This document shows positions 17,794 through 27,461 of a stretch of DNA of 64,000 bases, in pieces. Position 1 is the stretch's first letter, and every line of letters starts with the position of its first letter. The notes beneath the pieces were generated by a model, which was given only the letters and a program-made list of their open reading frames with translations, was not told the origin of the DNA and ran no database searches. Where the stretch lies: positions 1 to 64,000 of the forward strand of contig DIYL01000056.1 in NCBI GenBank assembly GCA_002428985.1, given 5' to 3'. This DNA is from Anaerolineales bacterium UBA6055. GTDB lineage: Bacteria > Chloroflexota > Anaerolineae > Aggregatilineales > Phototrophicaceae. The position numbers and the translations under genes are program-made.

Positions 17794-18189
17794 ATGCCAA
17801 GCACACTCAAACGACTTGAATTTGGAATCTACCATATCTATGTCTATGGCGCATCTAGCTATTCTGATTTTGAAGCTATAGCCGACCAAGCGTTAACATC
17901 GCGCGCGGCGTCCGGCGAGATCCATCAAGTATTCATTATTGAACGTGAAGCAAATTCGACTGTTGACATCAATTTCGCGCAAATACGTCAATTGGCATCT
18001 CAACACGACATTCGTAAGACGCACTTTTTACACATAGAGGTGAGCACAGCCATCCATGTTTTTGTTGCAGGCATCAACCGTTCACTCCCCCTGAATATTC
18101 AAATGATCAGGGATATGGACGCCGCGATTGACGAAGGACGTGATATGTTATCCCGCTATACTCAACCGCGTCGTCCAAAAGACCTTTAA
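17794..18189 (+). CDS. hypothetical protein, STAS/SpoIIAA-like fold suspected
   Basis: A 131-residue protein with alternating strands and helices: EFGIYHIYVYG, a helix SDFEAIADQALTS, strand QVFIIEREA, helix, and strand THFLHIEV followed by AIHVFVAGINRS. The layout resembles the STAS-like small proteins used in Chloroflexota signalling, and the gene at 48502-48888 has a similar order. I infer this from pattern only. CAGGG precedes the ATG. Its TAA stop overlaps the stop of the convergent PIN/TRAM gene in the sequence TTAA. Confidence 0.6.
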   Translation: MPSTLKRLEFGIYHIYVYGASSYSDFEAIADQALTSRAASGEIHQVFIIEREANSTVDINFAQIRQLASQHDIRKTHFLHIEVSTAIHVFVAGINRSLPLNIQMIRDMDAAIDEGRDMLSRYTQPRRPKDL

Positions 18190-19241
18190 CGCATTCCTTC
18201 AGTTTCGGGAACAGCGAAGATCATACGCCCCGTCGGACGATTAATAAGCTTCGTGACTTCCACTTCAATATTACGATCCATATATTTCTGACCAGATTCG
18301 ACCACAACCATCGTGCCATCATCCAGATACCCAATCCCTTGATTCGGGTCGCGCCCTTCTTGGATGATGCGAATAGCAAAGGTCTCCCCTGGGATATAAA
18401 CAGACCGTACCGCATTCGCTAGTGCATTAATATTGAGAACATCAACGCCTTGCGCGTCTGCCACTTGGTTTAGGTTGAAGTCGTTGGTAATCAATGAGCA
18501 ATTCATCTGTATTGCCAGAGCGACTAGTTTGGCATCAACTTCACTAAAATCGATGGGGTCTTCTTCAATGATTTTGATCGGCAGATCGTTATTGCGTTGT
18601 AATTCATTGAGTTTGGCTAAACCACGCCGTCCACGATTGCGCCGTAGGGGATCCGACGAATCGGCAACACGATGCAATTCACTCAAAACAAAGCGTGGAA
18701 TGACCAATGTCCCTCCTATAAAGCCTGTTTCAGCGATTTCAACGATACGCCCATCAATCAACACACTCGTATCGAGCAATAATTGGCGTGATGTGGCTGA
18801 GGTAATCCGACGTGAACGACCACCAAAGCGTTCACCGACTGTTTCAATGATTTCACTCGCCCGCAAGCTAAAGATCGTCATTCCGAGATAACCAAAAACA
18901 ACAGAGACAATTGCGGGCAACACTTCGCCCAAGGGACGTTCTAAGAGAGATAGGGGAAATGCAAGCATTAATGCCAGTAATAAACCAATTAAACCACCAA
19001 TCACGGAAGTCATGAGTTTAGGGACAGGCATTTCATTAATTGCGCGACGCATCCGCTGTACCGGTGAAACGGTAATCCATGGGGTTGCAGTTAAACCAAA
19101 GAGCGCACCCACCCAAAAGAATAGAAATGCAGATTCTGATTCACCCAATTGGATGAAACTAGCTAGATCATTGCCAACACGAATACCGACAATAGAAAAT
19201 ACCACCAGCCCAACAATGCGGGAGATGAAAAAAGGGGTCAT
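18186..19241 (-). CDS. PIN/TRAM domain-containing membrane protein (YacL type)
   Basis: A 351-residue protein with four N-terminal transmembrane helices (about 1-130), a PIN nuclease domain (about 145-270) and a C-terminal TRAM RNA-binding domain (about 285-345). PIN acidic residues are seen in LLDTSVLIDGR, the SELH block, and TNDFNLN. YacL-like proteins are conserved in Gram-positive and Chloroflexota lineages, and a role in RNA turnover at the membrane is assumed. The start is set at ATG 19239-19241, upstream of which GGAG lies at 11 bases; an in-frame TTG at 19265 is the alternative. The stop overlaps the convergent gene by 4 bases. Confidence 0.88.
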   Translation of the reverse strand: MTPFFISRIVGLVVFSIVGIRVGNDLASFIQLGESESAFLFFWVGALFGLTATPWITVSPVQRMRRAINEMPVPKLMTSVIGGLIGLLLALMLAFPLSLLERPLGEVLPAIVSVVFGYLGMTIFSLRASEIIETVGERFGGRSRRITSATSRQLLLDTSVLIDGRIVEIAETGFIGGTLVIPRFVLSELHRVADSSDPLRRNRGRRGLAKLNELQRNNDLPIKIIEEDPIDFSEVDAKLVALAIQMNCSLITNDFNLNQVADAQGVDVLNINALANAVRSVYIPGETFAIRIIQEGRDPNQGIGYLDDGTMVVVESGQKYMDRNIEVEVTKLINRPTGRMIFAVPETEGMR

Positions 19242-19351
19242 ATGAGGTTTTTCTCCTGCGTTCAAACGATACTGTATCCCTCACGAATAAACAGGTGTGA
19301 GTGCCGGACATCCGACAGCAGATCGAATCAACAGCGATAATTATACGAAAT

Positions 19352-19366
19352 TAGGCAAATTGCCTA
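19352..19366. repeat. 15-base palindrome
   Basis: TAGGCAA-A-TTGCCTA is a perfect 7-bp inverted repeat, 110 bases upstream of the PIN/TRAM start codon. It could be an operator. Confidence 0.4.
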
Positions 19367-19642
19367 TTATCTGTACCATGTTGCTTTTGGCGTGGTCAAT
19401 AAAAATACCAAGTACATTATGTGACAGATGAAATATGACTATTAGTATTATACGGGGCAGATTTCCTCCCTGCAATAGACCTAAGTTGGTTATTATAGGA
19501 TTGCTGTTAGAATGGGCGGGATATAGAGGACATGTTACTGCATTGTTATATGTCGATCGAAAAAACAAAGATATTGTTGGATGATATATATCGGCGAGTG
19601 AGATCGGATCAGACAATTTTTAAATAAGGTTTAGAGGAATTT

Positions 19643-19695
19643 GATATTCCCCGTCCGGCAAAGAACGATACTTTGTTAGCCGGATGGGGTATTTC
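19643..19695. repeat. long imperfect hairpin downstream of the DfsB-like gene
   Basis: The left arm (19644-19663, ...CCCCGTCCGGCAAAG) pairs with the right arm (19671-19695, CTTTGTTAGCCGG...), with a 3-base bulge and few mismatches, around a 7-base loop. There is no T-run. It probably ends or protects the transcript of the gene at 19720. Confidence 0.55.
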
Positions 19696-19719
19696 AATAA
19701 TAGATGAGTGGCAAGTCGA

Positions 19720-20241
19720 TCAGATAGTGGACTTTAATTGTTTCGCTTTGGCTTTGCGCCACCGCCGAATATGTTTAGTCGCCCAATCATAATGGCTGGA
19801 TGTTGCTGATGTTAGATATGACCCCAAAGTAGTGGATTTTGTCCACTTATATATCTTGGGGGTGAATAATTCCTCATTATCAATACCCTCAATCAATGCC
19901 ATCATGGCGAGATGCGACGCTTCGAATTTCGCTACAATATCATCTAATGCAATATCTCGATATGTCTCGTAGATTTGTTGGTTTAAATCTGGAATTTGTT
20001 GCCATGTATAATCAGGGGATGGAGTTTGTGGGTCATCTCCGGCTTTCCCAATTTCGTACCATGAAGACATCATCTGTTGCCATTCGTACAGATGCGCAAG
20101 CACGTCTTTCACTGACCATGCGTCAACAACACCACTATCTAACATATCATCCTGTGGGATGAGGTCAAGTTCTGCTTGTAATTTAGTATAGTTGGTATCA
20201 GCTTGTTCTAAGAGTTGTTTTTTTGAAGTTGGTCTAGGCAT
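19720..20241 (-). CDS. ClbS/DfsB family four-helix bundle protein
   Basis: A 173-residue protein of the DinB-like ClbS/DfsB family. It starts MPRPTSKKQLLEQAD, then has a VVDAWSVKDVLAHLYEW block, a long middle helix and a basic end (IRRWRKAKAKQLK). ClbS protects DNA against the genotoxin colibactin; most relatives are uncharacterised, so a self-protection role is only inference. The frame extends 24 codons further to an ATG at 20311-20313. Homology to the usual MPxPTSK start argues for 20241. The region before the family start has no conserved content. Confidence 0.8.
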   Translation of the reverse strand: MPRPTSKKQLLEQADTNYTKLQAELDLIPQDDMLDSGVVDAWSVKDVLAHLYEWQQMMSSWYEIGKAGDDPQTPSPDYTWQQIPDLNQQIYETYRDIALDDIVAKFEASHLAMMALIEGIDNEELFTPKIYKWTKSTTLGSYLTSATSSHYDWATKHIRRWRKAKAKQLKSTI

Positions 20242-20345
20242 TGCGTCATACTTTCTGCTACATTCCCAATGCCTAGAATTATAGAACAAATATTCTGTGT
20301 TCGATAGTGACATTCATCTATAGGTAGAATGACACTTCACACAAC

Positions 20346-23300
20346 TTATTCCGTATCACATAGTTCGAGGCGATACGTGGCTCGTTCATCGCATGTCAAT
20401 TCACGAATATACCGATTTTGCTGGGCAAATTCTGCTAATTGTTCCGATGTGCGTGCGATTCGCCATTTACGCAGTGCGTTATCTTGTCCGGCAGAAATTG
20501 CAAAGGTCTCATCATTATTAAAGAAGACTTCTTGTATCCAATCGGTATGTTGCTCAAAACGGTTGAGCTCCTCACCCGATTCAATATCCCACATCCGTAC
20601 AGTCGTATCAGATGATGTTGTCAGCATGATTTGTCCATCATTGGTAATATCAATGCCAAATGTATTCCCAGTGTGTCCCACAAATCGACGTACTTCCTCA
20701 CCACTTTCTGTATCCCACATCCGCACTGTATCATCCCATGATGTGCTGATAATGAAGGTTTCATCGGGCGACAATCGTGCATAATTAGCCGTGTCTTCAT
20801 GCCCGATATATTGATTGAGTTCATCGCCGTTTTCAATGTCCCATAGACGAATCGTGGCATCATTCCCTGCACTCACCATGCGTGTACCCAGTGCATTGAT
20901 GAAGACTCCATTGATAGCGCCTTCGTGCCCCTCGTATGTGCGGATTACTTCACCTGTGTCGATATTCCACAGACGAAGAATGCCGTCACTAGATGCTGAG
21001 ATAAATTCTGAATCTCCCGGCATGATGTCAATCATAAAGACTTCTCCCATATCGGGCAGGTTTTCACCGTAGGTCGTCAGCAGTTGTCCGGTAATCACAT
21101 CCCAGCGTTTGATCGTACCATCCCACGAGGACGACAATAAAAATGCCCCATCTGCTGTGAATTTGACTGAATCGACTGTATTGGTATGGCCGCGTAATGT
21201 CCGCACTTCTGCACTGGTCTCAACATCCCAGATACGAACGGTGGTGTCATAATCATCTCGATCATCTGATAACCGAAGCGGTCCACTGCCTGATGCTACG
21301 AGTTGTCCATCAGGACTAATATCAGTCGTCCATGTCCAATCTTCATGTCCACGAAAGACCTTGTCTTGGGTACGGTTTTCTAAATCCCAAAGCCACGCAG
21401 AGGTATCCACTGGATTATCGTCTGGTGTCGTGAGGTCATTATTGCCGACATTCCCCATTCCGATCAGCATATATTCGCCATTCGGTGTAAATTCGATATC
21501 AATCGGGCGTTCAGGGAAGTTGACGAATGTCTCAACTTCGACACTCTTATCAATATCCCAGAAGCGTATACTTTTATCCCAAGATGCGGTGACTAGTTGT
21601 GTACCATCAGGAGAAAATTCGATATTGGTGATGACATCACGATGCGCGAAGAAACGACGTAATTCAATGCCTGTTGTTGCATCATAAATACGAGCTGTTC
21701 CTCCATTTGCAAAATCCCATGACGTACTAGCCACAGACTGTCCATCCGGACTAAATTCAACATCGCGCACAAAGCCAGACATTGGATCAATCGTTAAGAT
21801 GTTCTCACCTGTTGCGACATCCCAAATCCGTACTGTGCGATCTGTGATGTCGTCATTTGAGCCTGTCATGGTCTCATCGGCTGAACTACTAACGAGGCGA
21901 CCACCGTCTGGTGAAAAACTAATTTTCATTACAAACCCAGCGTGATCATCGAGTGACCGAATGAGTTCACCACTGTTGATATCCCACAGTCGGATACTAC
22001 TATCACCACTCGACGATGCGAGTAGGTTGCCTGTAGGGCTAAATTCCACATCACTAACAAGCTGGGTATGACCAGTGAGCGTCATATGTTCTTCACCATT
22101 GGCAACGACCCATACTTTGACGGTACTGTCTTCTAATGCCCCCGCGAGGAACGTGCCATCAGAACTAAATGATAAGCCGATTACTGAAGCCCCCGCCTCA
22201 AATGAGCGGATATTATTTCCAGTCGTGTTATTGACAATATGAACCATCCCGTCAACACTGCCATACGCTGAGATTGCACCGTCTGCACTAGGGGCAACTG
22301 CTAACACAGACTGTTGAGCATCAGTGAACCGGAAACGTGGTCCTGGTGCGAAGGCGGTTCGCCCTAAAATCCGCAGGACTTCAGCTTCTGTTGGTGTAAA
22401 GGCATCACTCGCCTCTAGCGCAACCGGTAGAGCGAGTGCAGGTTCATTTTCAATCAGGGCATTGCGTGCATTCGCAGCGAGTGCAAGGCTCAGATTTTTC
22501 TGTTCATTTTCTGAAGCAATCATCAGCGCATCTTCTGCCCGTGCTCGTTCAGATTCTGCGATTTGTTGTTGTTCTTGTGCGACATTCGATTGATTGAATG
22601 CAAAGATACTCAAGCCAATCCCAATTAATGTTGCGAGCGCAAAGACACCGACTAAAGCACGTAAGAACTGGGTTGTACGCCGTTCTAAAGCTTCCTCACG
22701 CTCTTCCCGAATCCGTTCTTGCTCTTTTCGATCAGCATCTGCATCAAAGCTAGCATCCAAGAATATTGCTTCAGTATTGTTCAGTGTCAGATCTGTTTCT
22801 TGTGACCATTCGCGGAACTGCTCTAAACGTGTCCCTCGCAATAAATAACTCTTGTCTTTACCGAATTGATTCCACTCTTCGGCCGCATGGAGTAAGCGTC
22901 GCTCTAGACGCAAGTCCTCGCGGTTTTCATTGAGCCAGTCCCGTAGCCGCTCCCACTGGCGGATCAATGCCTCATGGGCGACTTCGACAGTTGCGCTACG
23001 TGTAACTTCATCGTGATCAAACGTTAATAAACGATACCGTCCGAAGCGGTCAATCACATCTTGAACCACTGCCGGATCACCTAATGTCAATAAGCTACTT
23101 TGCGTGACACGCCGACGTGTATCTTCTTGACCTTCACCTAATGTGACCAAACGCAAGAAAATCTGACGCGCCATCTTCTGCGCTTCGGGGTTAAAGCGAC
23201 GGTAGACTTCTTCAGCACGTTTTGCCAACGCGCCCAATGTACCGCCAATATCATTATATGCACTTTTAAGTAACATCGGACCATCGCGCCGTTCGAACAA

Positions 23301-24947
23301 TTCCGTTAAGGCGTATTGGAGCAACGGCAATGCACCCGGTTGTTCGCGCACATCCTGAATAATCTCATCAACGAGCCCATCTTCTAATATGGCACCGACA
23401 CGCTGCGCTGGACCGGTAATTGCCTCTGCTAATTCGTCATTGTTGAGTGGCAAGACAAGTTCAGTCCGTTCACGGATCAGTTCACCGAACTCTTGATAGA
23501 GGAGCGGTTGGTCATAAAAATCAGCACGAAGGGTGACAATGACCTTCACCGGACTATCTTCAGTCATTACCGCATAGTGGATGAGATCGAGGAAATGTTG
23601 GCGCTCTGCTTCATTTTCAACTTGTGTGAAAATTTCCTCAAATTGGTCAATTAACAACAATAATTTGCTATCGTCGGTTGGCAATGACCATTCTGCACCT
23701 TCAGCCAGACCATAGTCTGCTTCACGCAATAGATCAATCATACGTGGCAATGGCGATGTTGAAACACTAAGCAGGGCGGCTTCTAATTCTTGAATTGGAT
23801 TATCGCTGGGCACCATCTCAGCAAAGAACCAGTTCGCTGAATCTTTGATTTGTCCACGGCGTAAGGCTGGAATCACACCCGCTTTGACCAGACTGGATTT
23901 ACCACTACCGCTCGGACCGATTACAGCGAGAAAATCTGCTTCGTTTGTGTCTTCAGCAAGGCGATTTAATACGCGCTGGATCATCGTTCGACGCCCGAAG
24001 AAATCATCAGCATCAGCTTGTTGGAAGGCCCGAAGACCCTTATATGGATTTTTTGCTTCGATTAATTTGTATTGTGTTGAGCTAATTTCAAGTGTTGCAA
24101 GTTCTTCTGCAACATCTCCTATATTAAGCGAATGCTGAAATTCTTTGACCAATGTCAGAGCATCAGGATAGCGGACGCTTGGATCTTTTGCTGTTGCTCG
24201 TTGAATAATGTTATTGATCATTGATGGCAATTGAAGTGCGTTGTGATCGATCATCGGGAGTGATTCGTTGAGATGCTTATAGAGCAATGTCGCGGGGGTT
24301 AGCTCTGCAAATGGTCGACTCCCTGTGAGAATTTCGTATAACATAATCCCGAAGGCGTAAATATCACTTTGTGGACCAATCTCACCACCCCGAATTTGCT
24401 CTGGTGCGAGGTAAGCAGGTGTCCCGATAATATTATCTTTGGTTAAATTTGCTTCTGTACCGAGTTCCTTAGCAATCCCAAAATCACCTAAATAGGCATT
24501 TCCATCTTCATCAAGTAGGATGTTGTCGGCTTTAATATCACGATGAATCACGCCATTACGATGTGCAAATGTTAGGGCAGAGGCAACCTGCTCGAGTATC
24601 TTGCTGACAGATTCGGGGCGTAATTTCCCGAGTTCATCGAGTTGATCACGCAAGCTTCCACCACGCAAAAAGCGCATGACCAAAAATGCACTATCAGGCT
24701 CACGCCAATAATCATATAAGGGCACAACATGTGGATGTTCCAGACGGGCGATTACTTGCGCTTCAGCCTCAAAACGGCGGATAAATTCGGGCGAGTTCGC
24801 ATATTTTGGTAGAATAACTTTCATCGCCACTTCGCGATTTACCGCTTTTTGTGTAGCGCGGTAGACAACCCCATAGCCACCTTCGCCTATGAGATCTTCG
24901 ACATCATATGATTTAATAGTTTTGCCAGATAAATTTAGGACATCCAT
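20346..24947 (-). CDS. Ser/Thr kinase - nSTAND1 ATPase - transmembrane - WD40 receptor-like protein
   Basis: A 1,533-residue protein. Kinase residues (about 10-280) include GEGGYGVVYRA, MKVILPK and VIHRDIKADN, with DFG in LGDFGIAK. The nSTAND1 NTPase begins at NPYKGLRAFQ, followed by FFGR, Walker A GPSGSGKSS (near 342) and LLLLIDQFEEIF. A coiled region leads to one transmembrane helix near 760-785 (VGVFALATLIGIGLSIFAF). I count 14 WD40 repeats from about 870 to the end, enough for two seven-bladed propellers. Probable topology: kinase and NTPase inside, propellers outside. I set the start at ATG 24945-24947 (MDVLNLSGK); a longer frame uses TTG. It likely senses a ligand and signals by phosphorylation. 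Confidence 0.9.
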   Translation of the reverse strand: MDVLNLSGKTIKSYDVEDLIGEGGYGVVYRATQKAVNREVAMKVILPKYANSPEFIRRFEAEAQVIARLEHPHVVPLYDYWREPDSAFLVMRFLRGGSLRDQLDELGKLRPESVSKILEQVASALTFAHRNGVIHRDIKADNILLDEDGNAYLGDFGIAKELGTEANLTKDNIIGTPAYLAPEQIRGGEIGPQSDIYAFGIMLYEILTGSRPFAELTPATLLYKHLNESLPMIDHNALQLPSMINNIIQRATAKDPSVRYPDALTLVKEFQHSLNIGDVAEELATLEISSTQYKLIEAKNPYKGLRAFQQADADDFFGRRTMIQRVLNRLAEDTNEADFLAVIGPSGSGKSSLVKAGVIPALRRGQIKDSANWFFAEMVPSDNPIQELEAALLSVSTSPLPRMIDLLREADYGLAEGAEWSLPTDDSKLLLLIDQFEEIFTQVENEAERQHFLDLIHYAVMTEDSPVKVIVTLRADFYDQPLLYQEFGELIRERTELVLPLNNDELAEAITGPAQRVGAILEDGLVDEIIQDVREQPGALPLLQYALTELFERRDGPMLLKSAYNDIGGTLGALAKRAEEVYRRFNPEAQKMARQIFLRLVTLGEGQEDTRRRVTQSSLLTLGDPAVVQDVIDRFGRYRLLTFDHDEVTRSATVEVAHEALIRQWERLRDWLNENREDLRLERRLLHAAEEWNQFGKDKSYLLRGTRLEQFREWSQETDLTLNNTEAIFLDASFDADADRKEQERIREEREEALERRTTQFLRALVGVFALATLIGIGLSIFAFNQSNVAQEQQQIAESERARAEDALMIASENEQKNLSLALAANARNALIENEPALALPVALEASDAFTPTEAEVLRILGRTAFAPGPRFRFTDAQQSVLAVAPSADGAISAYGSVDGMVHIVNNTTGNNIRSFEAGASVIGLSFSSDGTFLAGALEDSTVKVWVVANGEEHMTLTGHTQLVSDVEFSPTGNLLASSSGDSSIRLWDINSGELIRSLDDHAGFVMKISFSPDGGRLVSSSADETMTGSNDDITDRTVRIWDVATGENILTIDPMSGFVRDVEFSPDGQSVASTSWDFANGGTARIYDATTGIELRRFFAHRDVITNIEFSPDGTQLVTASWDKSIRFWDIDKSVEVETFVNFPERPIDIEFTPNGEYMLIGMGNVGNNDLTTPDDNPVDTSAWLWDLENRTQDKVFRGHEDWTWTTDISPDGQLVASGSGPLRLSDDRDDYDTTVRIWDVETSAEVRTLRGHTNTVDSVKFTADGAFLLSSSWDGTIKRWDVITGQLLTTYGENLPDMGEVFMIDIMPGDSEFISASSDGILRLWNIDTGEVIRTYEGHEGAINGVFINALGTRMVSAGNDATIRLWDIENGDELNQYIGHEDTANYARLSPDETFIISTSWDDTVRMWDTESGEEVRRFVGHTGNTFGIDITNDGQIMLTTSSDTTVRMWDIESGEELNRFEQHTDWIQEVFFNNDETFAISAGQDNALRKWRIARTSEQLAEFAQQNRYIRELTCDERATYRLELCDTE

Positions 24948-25105
24948 AATAAGACACGCCCATTTGGTAGATGTTGGAAAATGGTTAAGCAATTATTGAG
25001 TATAGCGTACTAATCTATAACAAACACAGTACATTTTGAGTATTCAGACACATTCTCTATTATACCCTTAACAACAAGATGACAGAATTTAGATTATATC
25101 CCAAA

Positions 25106-25144
25106 TATCCCAAATTCAGAATAGAACCTGATCAATTTGGGATA
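25106..25144. repeat. 11-bp inverted repeat upstream of the giant kinase gene
   Basis: TATCCCAAATT (25106-25116) and AATTTGGGATA (25134-25144) are exact complements with a 17-base spacer. A further copy of ATCCCAAAT lies directly before the left arm. It sits about 160 bases upstream of the kinase start and just after the stop of the next gene, so it may be an operator or a transcript end. Confidence 0.5.
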
Positions 25145-25209
25145 AATGAGATTTGTTTTTCGAGTCAATTGAAGTCGATACGATATATAAGTGGAAGTCT
25201 GTGTTTGTG

Positions 25210-25794
25210 CTAACGTGTTTGGTTTGATGTTAGAACGGGTTGTTCAGGATACCAAAATGCTCCGGCAAACTCTGGTTCAACTTCTTTTTTCTTACCTGTC
25301 CAGTCGTCAATATGAATCTGGAATACAGTTGTCCGTGGTAATTCTTCATCAACAGGTGGGCGATAATCTTCACCAGCAGTGAGATGCGGTGCATATTTAT
25401 CCATAATCAGTTGCAATAAACGTTTTGCTTCCTCATCCTCATCTACAACTGATATTGTGCCAAAGATCGTCACACCAGCATATTCAACACTAAATTCAAG
25501 GGCTTCGTCAGCCGGTAGAATGCGTCCCATCTCCATGATCGAAAAACAGACTTTGTCATGTAATTCAATATTGGCACGAGTTCGTCCAACACGAGCAGTA
25601 TGTGTGATGATGCTGTGCGAGGCTTCGTCATAGACAAACAAATTTGTATTGACGAAAGGTTGTCCATCATGAACAGTTGCTAGAGTCCCGACAGGTGCAG
25701 CCTTTAGAAATTGTTTAAGCCATGTTTGGTCTTCCACGGCGCGGTCAGAACGGCGCATTGCAGTTGCAGGTTGGTTGGCATAATCGCGTGCCAT
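25210..25794 (-). CDS. pyridoxamine 5'-phosphate oxidase family protein (FMN split barrel, NimA-like)
   Basis: A 194-residue flavin split-barrel protein. The sequence reads MRRSDRAVEDQTWLKQFL (helix), then GTLATVHDGQPFVNT, SIITHTARVGRTR, KVCFSIMEMG and YAGVTIFGTISVVDED, the order seen in 5-nitroimidazole-reductase-like and MSMEG-type FMN or F420 proteins. It probably binds FMN and acts in the cytoplasm as a reductase. AAAAGG lies 10 bases before the ATG. It stands alone, with no partner gene that would specify a substrate. Confidence 0.85.
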   Translation of the reverse strand: MARDYANQPATAMRRSDRAVEDQTWLKQFLKAAPVGTLATVHDGQPFVNTNLFVYDEASHSIITHTARVGRTRANIELHDKVCFSIMEMGRILPADEALEFSVEYAGVTIFGTISVVDEDEEAKRLLQLIMDKYAPHLTAGEDYRPPVDEELPRTTVFQIHIDDWTGKKKEVEPEFAGAFWYPEQPVLTSNQTR

Positions 25795-25948
25795 AATTAT
25801 TATCCTTTTGGTAGGTTGTCTCTATCTGTGACCGATTGTGCGCCGTTCTGACTCGGATGTGTATGTCCACTTATAACCAATAGGGACGATTTAAACCCTC
25901 CGAACTTGTAATTTTGCATATAGAAATATAAGTCCATATAAGACCAAT

Positions 25949-27304
25949 TTAGAGCCAACCCTCTTCTGTTGTCACTTCTAATTGTGGGTTGCCTTTGCGT
26001 ACGGGTGCGGGTTCGATAATCGGTTCTTCACCCTCAGCCTCACGTATCCTTTTTAGCAGGCGTCCACGCAAGACATCACAGACATCACGATGCGTTTCGA
26101 ACCCTGCGAGGTTATGCAACTCATAAGGGTCGGCGAGTAAGTCATACAATTCGGCTTCGATATATAAATCACTAGCAGAATCGTCCCAACCGTCCTTGTC
26201 TGGTGCGCTTACACAATACTTCCAGCGTGGTGTACGGATCGCCCGTGCGACTTGTGATTCACTGATTTGGATAAAGGCTTCTTCTTGCCAGTCGACCATC
26301 TGCCGATTGACCAATGGCAAAATCGACTGCCCTTGCATTGTGTCTGGGATAGGGATGTTGGCGACATCGAGTAGTGTTGGGGGCAAATCAATTAGACTAA
26401 CCATCTGTGAGATACGACCACCACCAGTAAAATTTGCCCCATGTAAGGCAGTCGGTACACGAATTGATGCATCATGACACGACCGCTTATATTCATCATT
26501 GCGCGTTTTAAAATGACAACCATGATCTGATGTAAACAGAATGACTGTATTCTCCACCATATCCAGACTAATGAGTGCATCCATTAAACGCCCTAGGGCT
26601 TCATCGAGTCGTTTAATCATGCCGAGATACCCCGCAAGATGTTGATGGGTCGAACCACCTAATGCCGATAAATCAGGCGGTATCCATTGGCTACGGTAGG
26701 CTTCGGCATAACCTTGTGGTGCGGGGTAATCATCACGATGATTTTGATGATGGGGCTCGAGGTAGGACATAAACAGGAAAAATGGATTGTCTTGATGCTC
26801 ATTAATGTAACGAATGGCGGCATCTGTCTGTGCATCGACCCGATACCCGGGTAATTTGACTGCTTGTTCATCATTATCGTACAGCACAAGGTCATACGCA
26901 TCCGACACAAACTCGAGTAAATTAGATGCTAGCCAATAGTTATATCCGCCTCGTGCATCTTCTGGAACAGCGCCATGAAGTTCGCTATCAGCGAGATGCC
27001 ATTTCCCGATATATGCTGTGTCGTAGCCTGCGTCATTAAAATAGTGTGCGAGGGTTTTATCATCTTGTTTAAGTGGAATGCCGTTACGATAGCATCCGGT
27101 CTCGGTGGCATACATACCCGTTTGTAGCGATGAGCGCGCCGGACCACAGACAGGCTGACACGTAAATGAATAATGCACATCAGTCCCATTGCGTGCGATG
27201 CGATCAAAATTTGGTGTGATATTGAGTGGGTTGCTATGAATACCTGTGGTATCCCAGCGTTGTTGATCTGTGAAAAAGACAATGATATTGGGTTGGTCGG
27301 ACAT
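25949..27304 (-). CDS. sulfatase (formylglycine type)
   Basis: A 451-residue sulfatase. PNIIVFFTDQQRW holds metal-binding Asp13. CGPARSSLQTG fits the C-x-P-x-R signature with Cys53 as the residue to become formylglycine and Ala in place of the common Ser. GKWHLAD and TSDHG complete the active site. No signal peptide is seen. It differs from the first sulfatase (16255-17679) across most of its length, so the two probably have different substrates. GGAG lies 11 bases from the ATG. Confidence 0.9.
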   Translation of the reverse strand: MSDQPNIIVFFTDQQRWDTTGIHSNPLNITPNFDRIARNGTDVHYSFTCQPVCGPARSSLQTGMYATETGCYRNGIPLKQDDKTLAHYFNDAGYDTAYIGKWHLADSELHGAVPEDARGGYNYWLASNLLEFVSDAYDLVLYDNDEQAVKLPGYRVDAQTDAAIRYINEHQDNPFFLFMSYLEPHHQNHRDDYPAPQGYAEAYRSQWIPPDLSALGGSTHQHLAGYLGMIKRLDEALGRLMDALISLDMVENTVILFTSDHGCHFKTRNDEYKRSCHDASIRVPTALHGANFTGGGRISQMVSLIDLPPTLLDVANIPIPDTMQGQSILPLVNRQMVDWQEEAFIQISESQVARAIRTPRWKYCVSAPDKDGWDDSASDLYIEAELYDLLADPYELHNLAGFETHRDVCDVLRGRLLKRIREAEGEEPIIEPAPVRKGNPQLEVTTEEGWL

Positions 27305-27420
27305 AAGGTAAGTCTCCGTTAGCTGGATTCTGCCCTCTATTGTGACGCACTATATAGCAAACGCCAAATTTCGAAGTACATCTGATGAATAATAATCACA
27401 CGATTCTAAAAGAGATGCGT

Positions 27421-27426
27421 TATAAT
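27421..27426 (+). promoter_or_regulatory. possible -10 box for the S9 peptidase gene
   Basis: A perfect TATAAT 35 bases before the start codon, without a clear -35. Confidence 0.3.
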
Positions 27427-27461
27427 CAGCGACAAAAAATAATTTTAAAGGAGATCAATAC

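Larger units (their letters stand above)
19242..19719. other. 478-base region without a credible gene
   Basis: Short open frames here have no ribosome sites and no recognisable content. The region holds a 15-base palindrome at 19352-19366 and a long imperfect hairpin at 19643-19695. The part next to 19241 must include the promoter of the PIN/TRAM gene. Confidence 0.6.

Noticed and set aside
19341..19616. A 91-codon open frame on the minus strand
   Set aside because: No ribosome site, no family signature, and it spans a palindrome; treated as intergenic.
12662..24947. A complete NLR-like defence operon
   Set aside because: The two giant kinases here are separated by unrelated genes on both strands and by hairpins, so I see no operon; I report them as separate proteins.
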